Source: Bacteroidota bacterium (GTDB taxonomy: Bacteria > Bacteroidota > Bacteroidia > Cytophagales > Cyclobacteriaceae). From it: a stretch of DNA of 40,020 nucleotides. How positions within the stretch are numbered: the stretch's first letter is position 1; each line of letters starts with the position of its first letter. A program made the translations under genes and the position numbers. A model generated the notes under the pieces. It made no database searches. It was not told the origin of the DNA and worked only from the letters and a program-made list of their open reading frames with translations. The DNA is taken from assembly GCA_947470895.1 (NCBI GenBank), contig CANIVF010000036.1:1-40020 (forward strand), read 5' to 3'. Positions 16,001-24,293 of this stretch are shown one piece after another.

Positions 16001-16522
16001 ATGGAAGCATTGATTGAATTTGGAAAAATAATCATACCGGCCTCATTGGTGCTGTATGCGGTGTTTCTTACCGTACGCGCCTTTATAACGAGGGAGATTG
16101 AACTCAAGAAACTGGAAGTTCGCTCCCGGAGTATTGAAACAATTTTACCCGCCCGGCTTCAGGCTTATGAGCGAATGACTTTGTTTTTGGAACGCATCGC
16201 ACCTCAGAATCTGCTGATTCGACTTAACAATCCTGGTTTCTCCGGTCGTGACCTTCAAAAAGTGTTGCTGGATGAAATTCGCAATGAATATAACCACAAT
16301 GCTTCGCAGCAAGTGTATATGGGAGAAGATGTGTGGAATCAAATTCGGAATGCAAAAGAAGATCTTATTATCCTGATTAATGAATCAGCCTCTCACCTAC
16401 CTCCGGAAGCTACCAGCATTGACTTGTCAAAGAAAATTTTTGAAGCAGTAATGAACAAGAATGTTGATTTGATTACTCATGCGCTTTCGGAACTGAGAAA
16501 AGAAATTCAGCAAACTTTTTAA
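16001..16522 (+). CDS. Conserved Bacteroidota membrane-anchored protein (DUF7935-like)
   Basis: A 173-residue protein with one N-terminal membrane helix (residues about 9-29, IIIPASLVLYAVFLTVRAFI), followed by a soluble helical domain. The pattern ETILPARLQAYERMTLFLERI-PQNLLIRLNNP, then DEIRNEYNHNASQQVYMGEDVWNQIRNAKEDL, is one I associate with a conserved Bacteroidota family of unknown function (DUF7935). There are no catalytic motifs. It is probably an inner-membrane protein with a cytoplasmic domain. The next gene follows after 3 nt, suggesting co-transcription with the NAD(P)-binding protein and Dtd. Confidence 0.82.
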   Translation: MEALIEFGKIIIPASLVLYAVFLTVRAFITREIELKKLEVRSRSIETILPARLQAYERMTLFLERIAPQNLLIRLNNPGFSGRDLQKVLLDEIRNEYNHNASQQVYMGEDVWNQIRNAKEDLIILINESASHLPPEATSIDLSKKIFEAVMNKNVDLITHALSELRKEIQQTF

Positions 16523-16525
16523 TGC

Positions 16526-17170
16526 ATGGAAAATCGCACTGCGCTTATTGCCGGTTCTACCGGACTTATTGGAGGTCAATTGCTGGAATTGTTGCTCGCA
16601 GGAAGTGAATATTCGAAGGTCATTGCCTTAAGCCGGAAGCCAATAACAATTTCACATCCTAAGCTCGAGAATATTGTAGTGGAAGCTAACCAGATAAAAG
16701 ATAACAATGCACTGAAAGCAGATGACGTTTTCTGCTGCCTGGGAACTACGATAAAACAGGCAAAGTCGAAAGAAGCCTTTCGTAAAATCGACTTGCATTA
16801 TCCTTTAGACCTGGCTAACCAATTAAAGACAAATGGAGCAAGTAAATTTTTATTGGTATCTTCATTAGGAGCTGGTAAAAGTTCTGGTATTTTTTACAAT
16901 CAGGTAAAAGGTGAAGTAGAGGAGGCGATCAGTGTCGTGGGGTTTGATTCATTTCATATATTAAGGCCTTCCCTCTTAATAGGACCACGAAAGGAGACTC
17001 GTACTGGCGAAGAAGCAGCGAAAGTAGTTTATAAAGTTTTCGGATTCCTAATTCCAGCAAAATACAAAGGTATTGAATCAATAAAAGTAGCACGCTCCAT
17101 GATCTGTTTTGCACAGGAGAATAAGAAAGGAAAGTTTATTCATGAGTCTGGCGAGTTGCAGGGTTTCTAA
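16526..17170 (+). CDS. NAD(P)H-binding protein of the atypical SDR/HTATIP2 type
   Basis: A 214-residue Rossmann-fold protein. The dinucleotide-binding glycine motif is AGSTGLIGGQLLELLL (residues about 9-24). DDVFCCLGTTIKQAKSKEAF is typical of the HTATIP2/TIP30-like oxidoreductase group, followed by FLLVSSLGAGKSSGIFY with Ser and Tyr where SDRs have catalytic residues, and LRPSLLIGPRKETRTGE. It probably reduces or oxidises a small substrate; none can be named. It sits in a likely operon with the gene at 16001 (3-nt gap) and dtd (15-nt gap). Confidence 0.88.
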   Translation: MENRTALIAGSTGLIGGQLLELLLAGSEYSKVIALSRKPITISHPKLENIVVEANQIKDNNALKADDVFCCLGTTIKQAKSKEAFRKIDLHYPLDLANQLKTNGASKFLLVSSLGAGKSSGIFYNQVKGEVEEAISVVGFDSFHILRPSLLIGPRKETRTGEEAAKVVYKVFGFLIPAKYKGIESIKVARSMICFAQENKKGKFIHESGELQGF

Positions 17171-17185
17171 AAGTTCTTCCGAAAG

Positions 17186-17638
17186 ATGATTGCAGTTATT
17201 CAACGTGTCTCCTCAGCAGCTGTACAAATAGAAGATACCGTAAAAGCTCAAATTCAAAATGGTCTTTTAGTGTTGGTAGGAATTGAAGATGCCGACACCC
17301 AGGAGGACATCGACTGGTTGGCGTCAAAAATGGTGAACCTGCGCATATTCAATGACGATGCTGATGTAATGAATGTAAGTGTGAAAGATGCCCAGGGAGA
17401 TATTATTCTGGTAAGCCAGTTTACCCTTCAGGCAAGTACTAAGAAGGGAAATCGCCCTAGCTATATCAAAGCCGCGAGACCTGATGTTGCGATTCCGCTT
17501 TATGAAAAATTCATTGAATCAGTAACCATGCAATTAGGAAGGCCGATTCAAACAGGTGAGTTTGGTGCCGATATGAAAGTAAGTCTGGTCAATGACGGAC
17601 CGGTTACCATTGTCGTTGACACTAAAAATAAAGTATGA
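17186..17638 (+). CDS. dtd: D-aminoacyl-tRNA deacylase
   Basis: A 150-residue enzyme that hydrolyses D-amino acids and mischarged glycine from tRNA, a translation quality-control step. The family signatures are complete: start MIAVIQRVSSAAV, the SQFTL motif at residues 77-81 carrying the catalytic-site Gln, and the Gly138-Pro139 of NDGPVT that forms the cross-subunit Gly-cisPro motif excluding L-amino acids. Length is standard. It is third in a likely operon and convergent with the channel gene 10 bp away. Confidence 0.96.
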   Translation: MIAVIQRVSSAAVQIEDTVKAQIQNGLLVLVGIEDADTQEDIDWLASKMVNLRIFNDDADVMNVSVKDAQGDIILVSQFTLQASTKKGNRPSYIKAARPDVAIPLYEKFIESVTMQLGRPIQTGEFGADMKVSLVNDGPVTIVVDTKNKV

Positions 17639-17648
17639 AATTTTATTT

Positions 17649-18593
17649 CTATAGAATGGCTAATCCAACTAAAATCATATTAGCCAACACGTAGAGCCCG
17701 ATCACAAGCTTCGATCCTTTCCGATTCACCCTCATTGCAGCTTCATTATTTCCATTGTCATAATATTGAAGAGCAATGGCCGACACAACCAAGGTTGCAA
17801 AAATTCCTAAAAAGGTAAGGGTATGTAATGAGTCCACTAAAGTGAACGATGAAGACTCTGGTAAGATGGAGTCTATAATGTATTTATTACCCACCGTTGC
17901 AAACAAACCACCCACAGGTAAACCAAAGCGTGGCTCCAACTCGGAAGGACGAAGGGTAAAACTGATGATGGATATGAGGAAGGCGATATACATGCCTATA
18001 AAAATCTTCATGAATAAACCCCATGCATTACGTTGAATATCCATTTCAATCAGAAAGGAAGAAAAATTTTGAAGGCTTCTGCTCGCAGAAGGATCTCCAA
18101 ATCCGGTTTCGTAATCATTTGTTTTTTCTGATACCTTAAAGTTTACTATTTCCCATCCGTCAATGGCTTCATTCTTATCAAATGTACTTCCTTTAACATC
18201 GGGCTTAAATATCAGATTTCGGTTATCAAATAAGGTGTTTTCTATTTGCACCTTCAAGTGCTGTTTATCAAATGGAAAGTCGAGCACATTCCAACTTTCT
18301 TTCATCGCGGCTTTCATTTTCATGATCGCCCATGTTTTCCCATTCAGGCTGTCAAGAATGATTTCCGGAGCATCAATTGATTTGGCGTTTGGGATATCTA
18401 ACTGATTAGAGAAATCAAAATCAGGATTGTCATACACAAACCACAACCAAAAACGCATGGTGTATTGCTTGTCGCGAAAGTTGATATCGTGCACACTGAT
18501 CACATAAGAACCAACGCTTACCGTGTCGGGTTGAGCCTGTGTTAATGAAAAACTTGCAACAACGACTAAAGAGATGAGAGCGATTAACTTCAT
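17649..18593 (-). CDS. Pentameric ligand-gated ion channel (Cys-loop receptor) homologue
   Basis: A 314-residue protein from ATG 18593, which gives a clean signal peptide (MKLIALISLVVVASFSLTQAQ). Starting 35 codons earlier would bury it. The N-terminal half is beta-rich, with YTMRFWLWFVYDNPDF (residues 44-59) and the family hallmark FPFDKQ at 106-111 in the position of the Cys/Pro loop, without cysteines, as in other prokaryotic members. Four hydrophobic segments follow: M1 about 192-213, M2 about 224-243, M3 about 253-277 and M4 about 294-314. The M2-M3 link ILPESSSFTLVDSLHTLTFLG resembles the ILP...TVID stretch of ELIC. I infer a homopentameric channel with a periplasmic ligand domain; ion selectivity and ligand are unknown. 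It is monocistronic. Confidence 0.8.
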   Translation of the reverse strand: MKLIALISLVVVASFSLTQAQPDTVSVGSYVISVHDINFRDKQYTMRFWLWFVYDNPDFDFSNQLDIPNAKSIDAPEIILDSLNGKTWAIMKMKAAMKESWNVLDFPFDKQHLKVQIENTLFDNRNLIFKPDVKGSTFDKNEAIDGWEIVNFKVSEKTNDYETGFGDPSASRSLQNFSSFLIEMDIQRNAWGLFMKIFIGMYIAFLISIISFTLRPSELEPRFGLPVGGLFATVGNKYIIDSILPESSSFTLVDSLHTLTFLGIFATLVVSAIALQYYDNGNNEAAMRVNRKGSKLVIGLYVLANMILVGLAIL

Positions 18594-18817
18594 GAGCGAT
18601 AGTTGGAAATTTAAAATTAAGCGAAACAGGCTACAAAAAAAACAGACACTTTTACATTTGTGTATACTACCGAGTGGTAGAAAGTTCTCATTCATCAAAG
18701 CATAAGGAGGTAAATGGGGAAATCCACTTAACCATCGATCAACCTTAAAAAAGTAAAATGATAGGTTAGAAAAGTCGATTTCTTAGGCTAACTTAGTGTC
18801 AAATCTAACTTATTCGT

Positions 18818-19261
18818 ATGCATAGCTTACTACTTCTCACACACTCTGTTTTTCGGTATTTTGCGCTGATTTTTTTAATTCTGTTTGTTTTCCGCTCTTT
18901 CATGGGCTGGATCAATAAGACGCCTTATAACAGCCTTGACGATAAACTGGGCTTATGGTTGTTCATGGTAATTCACACGCAGTTGGTATTAGGCCTTATC
19001 CTTTTCTTTGTTAGCCCCAATGTGGTATTCAGTGGTGCGTCAATGAAAGATGCTACCGCTCGCTATTGGCTGGTAGAGCATAGCAGTATGATGTTGATTT
19101 CCATTGTACTGATCACGGTGGCACGTCTGACCGTAAAAAAAGTTGCCGATGCAGCTGCCAAATACAAAAAGCTTTTTATCTACAATGGCATTGCGTTATT
19201 ATTAATTGTCGTGGCGATCATGCAAAGTGGAAGAGGTTTTGTAAGCTTACCTTCTTACTGA
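18818..19261 (+). CDS. Hypothetical four-helix membrane protein
   Basis: A 147-residue integral membrane protein with about four hydrophobic segments (residues about 5-28, 45-66, 87-106 and 122-139). Histidines sit at or near helix ends (LLLLTHSVFRYF, FMVIHTQLVLG, LVEHSSMMLIS), a spacing compatible with heme or quinone binding as in small cytochrome-b-like proteins. That is inference, and no standard motif proves it. The loop SGASMKDATARYWLVEH is polar. The ATG at 18818 follows 224 bp with no supported gene; a 5-codon ORF there with a good ribosome site is noted separately. The OmpA-like gene follows after 29 bp on the same strand. Confidence 0.8.
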   Translation: MHSLLLLTHSVFRYFALIFLILFVFRSFMGWINKTPYNSLDDKLGLWLFMVIHTQLVLGLILFFVSPNVVFSGASMKDATARYWLVEHSSMMLISIVLITVARLTVKKVADAAAKYKKLFIYNGIALLLIVVAIMQSGRGFVSLPSY

Positions 19262-19290
19262 GAAAAAGTATATAGCTGATAAATTATCTT

Positions 19291-21045
19291 ATGAGGTACA
19301 TTCTATCACTCTGTTTTGGCTTGGTTTTTTTTTCATTACACGCTCAGGAGGTAACCTCTCACTACGAATTAGTGAAGATGAGTAGTCATGTAAACACGTT
19401 GTATCATGAGGTCTCTCCAGTGATTTCGATGGATGGAACGAAATTATATTATTTCGTTAGTAACCACCCTCAAAATACATTTGGGAAAGATAATAGTCAG
19501 GACATCTGGTTCTCTACACTTGAAAAGGGAGAATGGTCCATCGGAAAACGCATGGCGGCTCCGTTAAATCAAAACCGATATAATCAGGTATTCAATACAT
19601 TACCCGATGGCTCATTGCTGGTAAGAGGAGGTAGAGTAAAAAACTCAAAAGGATTTTCACTGGTAACTTCAAGCGGTGCATGGACGGAGCTGAGCATACC
19701 TGGTTTTGAAACCATGGACAAAGGCTTATTTAACGGAGCCACCATATCGAGTGATCAAAAACATTTGATCTTGTATTTCTCCGAGAAGGAAGGTAGTAAG
19801 TTCAGCGATTTTTATTTGTCAAACATGGAGAACGGAAAGTGGTCGAAGCCATTGAAATTACAGTTGAGCTCTACGGCAGATGATTACAGTCCTTTTCTGT
19901 CACCCGATCAAAAAACTCTTTATTTTTCAACCGATCGTTTTGCAAAAGATAAGGTCGGTGGCACCGATGTGTACAAGGCCACACGCTTAGATGATACCTG
20001 GATGAATTGGTCAGAGCCGGTTAATCTAGGTAAATCAGTAAATACTCCCGCAGGAGACGCTTATTTTTCAATAGATAGCCATGGTAATATTTTCACGTCC
20101 AGATCAGGGGCTCTTGTGGACGGTGGAAATTTTGATCTTTTCATTTTGCGTCCTCGTAATTTTAAAATTTTATTGACAGGCACCACCTTCAATCAAAAAA
20201 CAAAACAACCTGTTGCATCAGCCGTGGAGGTGAAGATGAAAGAGCAAAAACCAGTCAACCTCAAGACTACCACGAATGGTAATTTCGAAACACGTGTTCC
20301 CGAAATAGATGAGTATACGCTCACAGCAGCTGCAGCAGGCTTCCTCCCGTTCACACAGAATTATAAAGTGCTGCGCATCAATCGTGACACAACCTTTCAT
20401 GTAGACGTTTATTTAACACCTTTGGCTAAGCAAGTGGTGTTGGCAGGTGACGTCACGGACAAGAAGACAAAGCAAGCCGTTGAAAACGCAAAGGTCAATA
20501 TTGTTTTCAAGCCAGATCAAACGGTTAATTACTCACTCATCACCAATGCAGGTAAGTATGAACAGCCCATTGCCAGTTTTGGATGGTATTTGTTTACAAC
20601 ATCTGCAGAGGGTTATTTGACTTCGAACGATAGTGTGCAGGTAATCAATGAAGAGATCACAGCCGTAGTAAAAAATATTGTGCTTACTCCCATTGAAGTA
20701 GGTCTTACCGTGCGATTGAAAAATATTTATTTCGATTTTGATAAGGCCACACTAAAGTCGGAATCATTTGTTGAGCTCAATAAAGTAGTGGATTTTCTCA
20801 TTCAGAATTCAAGTGTATCCATTGAAATATCCGGGCATACCGACAGTAAAGGTTCAGATACCTACAACCTGAATTTATCGCAAGGACGCTCCCAAGCAGT
20901 GGTGGACTATCTGGTGAGTCAGGGAATAGATGCATCCAGATTACAAGCTCATGGCTATGGAGAATCAAAACCGATTGATTCGAATGACACCGAGGCAGGA
21001 AGGGCAAATAACAGGAGAGTAGAATTTACGGTGCTTAAGATCTAA
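19291..21045 (+). CDS. OmpA-family outer-membrane protein with PD40 propeller
   Basis: A 584-residue exported protein with signal peptide MRYILSLCFGLVFFSLHAQ. Residues about 25-290 form a PD40/WD40-like propeller, with repeats such as SPVISMDGTKLYYFVS, ISSDQKHLILYFS, SPFLSPDQKTLYFSTDR and FSIDSHGNIFTS. Two carboxypeptidase-regulatory-like beta-sandwich domains follow at about 295-375 and 385-470 (GTTFNQKTKQPVASAVEV; GDVTDKKTKQAVENAKV). The C-terminus is an OmpA peptidoglycan-binding domain (IYFDFDKATLKSES, IEISGHTDSKGSDTYN, LSQGRSQAVVDYL, NNRRVEF). This architecture is common in Bacteroidota, where relatives occur with gliding or type IX secretion components; no such gene is adjacent here. 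It probably tethers outer membrane to cell wall. The stop overlaps the convergent gene by 4 nt. Confidence 0.93.
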   Translation: MRYILSLCFGLVFFSLHAQEVTSHYELVKMSSHVNTLYHEVSPVISMDGTKLYYFVSNHPQNTFGKDNSQDIWFSTLEKGEWSIGKRMAAPLNQNRYNQVFNTLPDGSLLVRGGRVKNSKGFSLVTSSGAWTELSIPGFETMDKGLFNGATISSDQKHLILYFSEKEGSKFSDFYLSNMENGKWSKPLKLQLSSTADDYSPFLSPDQKTLYFSTDRFAKDKVGGTDVYKATRLDDTWMNWSEPVNLGKSVNTPAGDAYFSIDSHGNIFTSRSGALVDGGNFDLFILRPRNFKILLTGTTFNQKTKQPVASAVEVKMKEQKPVNLKTTTNGNFETRVPEIDEYTLTAAAAGFLPFTQNYKVLRINRDTTFHVDVYLTPLAKQVVLAGDVTDKKTKQAVENAKVNIVFKPDQTVNYSLITNAGKYEQPIASFGWYLFTTSAEGYLTSNDSVQVINEEITAVVKNIVLTPIEVGLTVRLKNIYFDFDKATLKSESFVELNKVVDFLIQNSSVSIEISGHTDSKGSDTYNLNLSQGRSQAVVDYLVSQGIDASRLQAHGYGESKPIDSNDTEAGRANNRRVEFTVLKI

Positions 21046-21455
21046 GTATTCGTGGAAGAACCTTCGAATTTTTTTAGGCAGTGCTGGCAGTGGTAAACTT
21101 TTTTTGGATTGAGAAATAATCCAATCATGACACTGTTGATCATTTCATCGAGTACTCCTTTTTGATCGGCATCTTCAAGAATGTTCTGAGATCCACAGTG
21201 CGGACAGCATAATGCCTCTGATTCGGAAGTGTTTTGTTCTGTTAGAATTTCAGCGACTCTATCCTTATCTTTTTCAAAAACATGAAGCCTCACGCCTGGA
21301 AATAATTCATTTTTAAAAGGGTAGAGTCCAACGAAATTTTCGTCACTTAAAAAGCAGGGTATTCCGTAAGCATCCAGTTTTGTTTTCACCAGATTGGCCG
21401 CTATCACAGTATCATAGGCTTCGAAAACAATGATTTTATCCTCTAATTCATCCAT
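21042..21455 (-). CDS. DUF2007-like domain plus zinc ribbon protein
   Basis: A 137-residue cytosolic protein. The start is set at ATG 21455 (MDELEDKIIVFEAYDT), preceded by GAGGAAATT as a reasonable ribosome site; 28 further open codons upstream look non-native. Residues about 5-75 match the DUF2007 (putative signal-transducing) pattern: VFEAYDTVIAANLVKTKLDAYGIPCFLSDE, and PGVRLHVFEKDKDRVAEIL. A C-terminal zinc ribbon has two CxxC knuckles, CPHCGS and CQHC, about 38 residues apart. A helical hydrophobic turn lies between them (MINSVMIGLFL). Function is unknown; the arrangement suggests a small adaptor. Confidence 0.85.
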   Translation of the reverse strand: MDELEDKIIVFEAYDTVIAANLVKTKLDAYGIPCFLSDENFVGLYPFKNELFPGVRLHVFEKDKDRVAEILTEQNTSESEALCCPHCGSQNILEDADQKGVLDEMINSVMIGLFLNPKKVYHCQHCLKKFEGSSTNT

Positions 21456-21571
21456 AATTTCCTCAATATTGTCATAAATACTCGAATAGTAAGATCTTGA
21501 AATTCTGGCCACATAATTTTTTAAATTTAGTTGTAACATTGGATTAACCCCACCGTCTTGCTCTTGAAACG

Positions 21572-22084
21572 ATGAATCTCGAAATGTTCGAAACCCAGGT
21601 ACTTCCGACTAAAAACAAGCTTTACCGCTTTGCCTTCAGACTTCTGGGCAACTCGGAGGAAGCCCAAGATGTGGTTCAGGATGTTTTTATCAAGCTTTGG
21701 AACGGTAGGGATCAACTGGCCGAAGTGCAAAACATGGAGGCCTGGTGTATGCGCATCACCAAAAACCTTTCGCTCGATCGCCTTCGTGCCCGTCAGCGCA
21801 GAAGTACCGATTCAATCAACCATGGTTTTGAGATTCGTCACGAAGATTTAACACCTCATGAGCGGACAGAAATTCATGAGAATATGCAACAGATAAATCA
21901 TATGATTGCGGCACTGCCCGAGAAGCAGCGCCAGGTGATACACCTTCGCGATATTGAAGGGTATAGTTATAACGAGATTTGTGAGATACTGGAATTAGAC
22001 ATGAATCAGGTAAAAGTGAATTTGTTTCGCGCCCGCAGCGCAGTAAGGGAAAAACTGGTAAAAATGAACGCGTATGGACTCTAA
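21572..22084 (+). CDS. ECF-type RNA polymerase sigma factor
   Basis: A 170-residue sigma-70 family factor of extracytoplasmic-function type. The sigma2 region (residues about 15-80) carries LYRFAFRLLGNSEEAQDVVQDVFIKLW and the DNA-melting stretch MEAWCMRITKNLSLDRLRARQRR. The sigma4 region (about 105-160) has LPEKQRQVIHLRDIEGYSYNEICEILELDMNQVKVNLFRARSAVRE with a clear HTH. It overlaps the next gene by 11 nt, which encodes a single-pass protein of anti-sigma type. Three exported DUF4252 proteins follow in the same orientation and are the likely regulon or effector module. The promoter must lie in the 116 bp shared with the divergent gene at 21455; I see no clear -7 element. Confidence 0.95.
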   Translation: MNLEMFETQVLPTKNKLYRFAFRLLGNSEEAQDVVQDVFIKLWNGRDQLAEVQNMEAWCMRITKNLSLDRLRARQRRSTDSINHGFEIRHEDLTPHERTEIHENMQQINHMIAALPEKQRQVIHLRDIEGYSYNEICEILELDMNQVKVNLFRARSAVREKLVKMNAYGL

Positions 22085-22583
22085 GCAATTCGAGCAACTG
22101 CTGGAGAAGTACTGGAACTGTGAAACGTCTCTGGAAGAGGAAAAGCAACTTCGCGAATATTTTCGTGGAGAGGTGTCCGGAAATCTAAAGGAGACTGCTG
22201 ATTTGTTCCGCTACTTTGAAACGCAACAAGAGCAGGCTGTCGTAGGATCGGATTTCGATGCCGTAGTGAAAAAGAAAATCAAACAACAACAACCAAAAGG
22301 AAAATCGGTGAGCATGATTTTCAATGTCGCACGCATTGCAGCAGGAGTGTTGGTGGTGGTAACGGCAACCTATTTTGTAAGGCAGGAAGTAAGAAAAGCA
22401 TATCCACCGGAAATCGTGGATACTTACAGCGATCCAAAGCTTGCGCTGGAAGAAACGAAGAAGGCGCTCATGATGATTTCAAAAGGATTTAACAAAGCAC
22501 AGAAGGAAGCTGGTAAGATAAAAGCGTTTAATGATGCAGAAGAAAAACTTCACAAGCAGGGAAAGAACGAAGAAACGATTTAA
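22074..22583 (+). CDS. Putative membrane anti-sigma factor
   Basis: A 169-residue protein whose ATG lies inside the sigma gene (11-nt overlap), the usual layout for an ECF sigma and its regulator. The N-terminus (MDSKQFEQLLEKYWNCETSLEEEKQLREYF) matches the short helical, zinc-less anti-sigma-like domain frequent in Bacteroidota. One membrane helix follows near residues 82-102 (MIFNVARIAAGVLVVVTATYFV), then a Lys/Glu-rich periplasmic tail of about 65 residues. I infer cytoplasmic sigma binding with periplasmic sensing. There is no FecR domain, so it is not a TonB-coupled FecR type. Confidence 0.85.
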   Translation: MDSKQFEQLLEKYWNCETSLEEEKQLREYFRGEVSGNLKETADLFRYFETQQEQAVVGSDFDAVVKKKIKQQQPKGKSVSMIFNVARIAAGVLVVVTATYFVRQEVRKAYPPEIVDTYSDPKLALEETKKALMMISKGFNKAQKEAGKIKAFNDAEEKLHKQGKNEETI

Positions 22584-22616
22584 GAAACGATTTTTAAAAA
22601 ATTAAAACAGATACGT

Positions 22617-23144
22617 ATGAAAAAGTTAATGATTGGTGTGGTTGTAATGATGTGTTCCATAGCGGCAAGTGCGCAGAACGATGCTATCGCCAAATTCTTC
22701 ACAAAATATCAGAGTGATGAATCCTTTAGCCAGGTAACCATCAGTGGAAAGATGTTCAGCATGATGGCAAACCTATCGGGTGAAACAGAAGAAGAAAAGG
22801 CCATGATCGCTTCGATCAGCAAAATCAAAGGATTGAAAATTCTATCCAAGAGTGAGGCACGTAACTCCAGAGAGTTGTACAAAGAAGCAATCGCTATGAT
22901 TCCTACCAATAGCTTTGAAGAATTGATGGCCATTCGTGACAAAGACAAGGATATGAAATTCTTCACCAAAGAATCAGGTGGCAAAATCAGTGAGTTGGTG
23001 ATGGTGATGGGAGGCAATGAAGAATTTATGGTGCTGACACTATTTGGTGAAATTGATTTGAAGGATATTTCTAAAATCGGCAAGTCAGTAAACATTGATG
23101 GATTAGAGAATTTGGAGAAGGTGAAGGACAATAAAAAGAATTAA
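22617..23144 (+). CDS. Exported DUF4252 protein, first of three
   Basis: A 175-residue protein with signal peptide MKKLMIGVVVMMCSIAASAQ and a DUF4252 domain. Visible family features are the N-terminal FFTKYQSDESFSQVTISGKMF, a central LKILSKSEA, and the IPTNSFEELMAIRDKDKDMKFF block with a hydrophobic end (ELVMVMGGNEEFMVLTLFGEIDL). The function of DUF4252 is unknown. It follows the anti-sigma gene by 33 bp and is paralogous to the next two genes, which suggests a periplasmic output or sensing set controlled by the sigma factor. Confidence 0.9.
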   Translation: MKKLMIGVVVMMCSIAASAQNDAIAKFFTKYQSDESFSQVTISGKMFSMMANLSGETEEEKAMIASISKIKGLKILSKSEARNSRELYKEAIAMIPTNSFEELMAIRDKDKDMKFFTKESGGKISELVMVMGGNEEFMVLTLFGEIDLKDISKIGKSVNIDGLENLEKVKDNKKN

Positions 23145-23227
23145 TTCAAAAATGGGAGGAGGATGTGTGTTCAGGCATGCATCCTTTTTTCTTTCTAATT
23201 CGTCTTATCATAAACCAATCAATAATT

Positions 23228-23713
23228 ATGAAGTCAATATCACTTCTTGCCGTAGTCTTATTGTTAGCGACAACCAGTTTGGTTGCCCAAAGCAATAGTT
23301 ATCAAACCTTAAAGCATAAATTCAAAGATCAACCGGATGTTCACAGTTTCTCTGTAAGCGGATGGGTGGGACGGTTGAGGCTTAACATGGTTGGTGAGCA
23401 CGAATTCAAAAAGGCGATTAAGGATCTGGATCATGTAAGATTTATGGTGATACCCATGGTTGAATTTTCTGAGCAACATGTTTCTGTAAATGGCTTTAAA
23501 AAAATATTGAAGAAGGAGTCTTATGAGGAACTGGCCGTTATTCGAGATCAGGGAGGAGTTGTTTTCATTTATTTGAATGAGGGAAGCAACAATAAAAACC
23601 ATTACTTCGCATTAGTGGAAGAAGAGAATGAAGTGGTAGCCATTGAAATGAAAGGTTACCTTGATCCTAATCTTCTCAATTCAAAAAATACTACGGTTGC
23701 TATCAATAAATAG
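23228..23713 (+). CDS. Exported DUF4252-like protein, second of three
   Basis: A 161-residue paralogue. The start is set at ATG 23228 because it opens a good signal peptide (MKSISLLAVVLLLATTSLVAQ); an ATG 21 codons earlier lies in the spacer after the preceding gene. Shared features are the DVHSFSVSGWVGRLRL start, a VRFMVIPM core, the LKKESYEELAVIRDQGGVVFIY block and a hydrophobic VVAIEMKGYLDP end. It is shorter than the first copy and lacks its acidic-basic tail. The preceding 83-bp gap is the largest inside this gene run, so a second promoter is possible. Confidence 0.87.
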   Translation: MKSISLLAVVLLLATTSLVAQSNSYQTLKHKFKDQPDVHSFSVSGWVGRLRLNMVGEHEFKKAIKDLDHVRFMVIPMVEFSEQHVSVNGFKKILKKESYEELAVIRDQGGVVFIYLNEGSNNKNHYFALVEEENEVVAIEMKGYLDPNLLNSKNTTVAINK

Positions 23714-23720
23714 ATTTGCG

Positions 23721-24275
23721 ATGAAAGGAATATTCACCCTGATTTTCTTTTGTAGTGTGGGTCTTGTTTCTGGTCAAACAAAAACTACACAAGCGCTGGA
23801 TGACAAGTATGAAGGACTCACCCTCTACTTCTACCGGAATACACTCCGTATGTTAAATCAAAAGGAAGACCCGGCCTTTGATGAATTGATTAAGGATATC
23901 GAGAAGATGCGATTTCTGATGATCGATAAAACTAATTCGAAATTTGAAAAGGCTGACTACAAAAAGTTATTGGCAGGTTATCAGGGCGAAGAGTATGAGG
24001 AGATGATGACCGGACGCTATGATGGCCGCAATTTTGATATTTATGTGAAGGAAAAAAATGGCGATATCAAGGGAACCGTTATCCTGGCAACCGATTCTAC
24101 CAGCGTTATCGTATTGGATATTCTTGGCAAGATCGCCTTGAACAAGGCCCCTGATTTATTTAAAGCAATTGATGGAAGTACTGACATCGGTAGAAAGATT
24201 AAAGACTTTATCAGTAAGGACGAGGATGATAAGGACAATCAAGGTAAAGACGATAAGAAGAAGTCAAAGAATTAA
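23721..24275 (+). CDS. Exported DUF4252-like protein, third of three
   Basis: A 184-residue paralogue starting 7 nt after the second copy, with signal peptide MKGIFTLIFFCSVGLVSGQ. It keeps the KMRFLMIDKTNSKFEKADYKKLLAGYQGEEYEEMM segment and the VIVLDILGKIALNKAPDLFKAI end, and adds a strongly charged Lys/Asp-rich tail (residues about 160-184). An ATG 20 codons upstream overlaps the second gene and is unlikely. The three copies have diverged widely, so each may have its own role. Confidence 0.85.
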   Translation: MKGIFTLIFFCSVGLVSGQTKTTQALDDKYEGLTLYFYRNTLRMLNQKEDPAFDELIKDIEKMRFLMIDKTNSKFEKADYKKLLAGYQGEEYEEMMTGRYDGRNFDIYVKEKNGDIKGTVILATDSTSVIVLDILGKIALNKAPDLFKAIDGSTDIGRKIKDFISKDEDDKDNQGKDDKKKSKN

Positions 24276-24293
24276 ATTAATTCATCAACTGCA

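Noticed and set aside
15934-16107. A 58-residue N-terminal extension of the IscA-like protein
   Set aside because: It covers a perfect -7 element and would overlap the divergent gene; family members start at the downstream Met.
18594-18698. A 35-residue extension of the channel protein
   Set aside because: It would put the signal peptide internally; the ATG at 18593 starts a normal signal peptide.
18705-18735. A tiny ORF (MGKST) behind a strong AAGGAGG site
   Set aside because: Five codons only, and no hairpin or attenuator structure follows; Bacteroidota also depend little on Shine-Dalgarno sequences. No further support.
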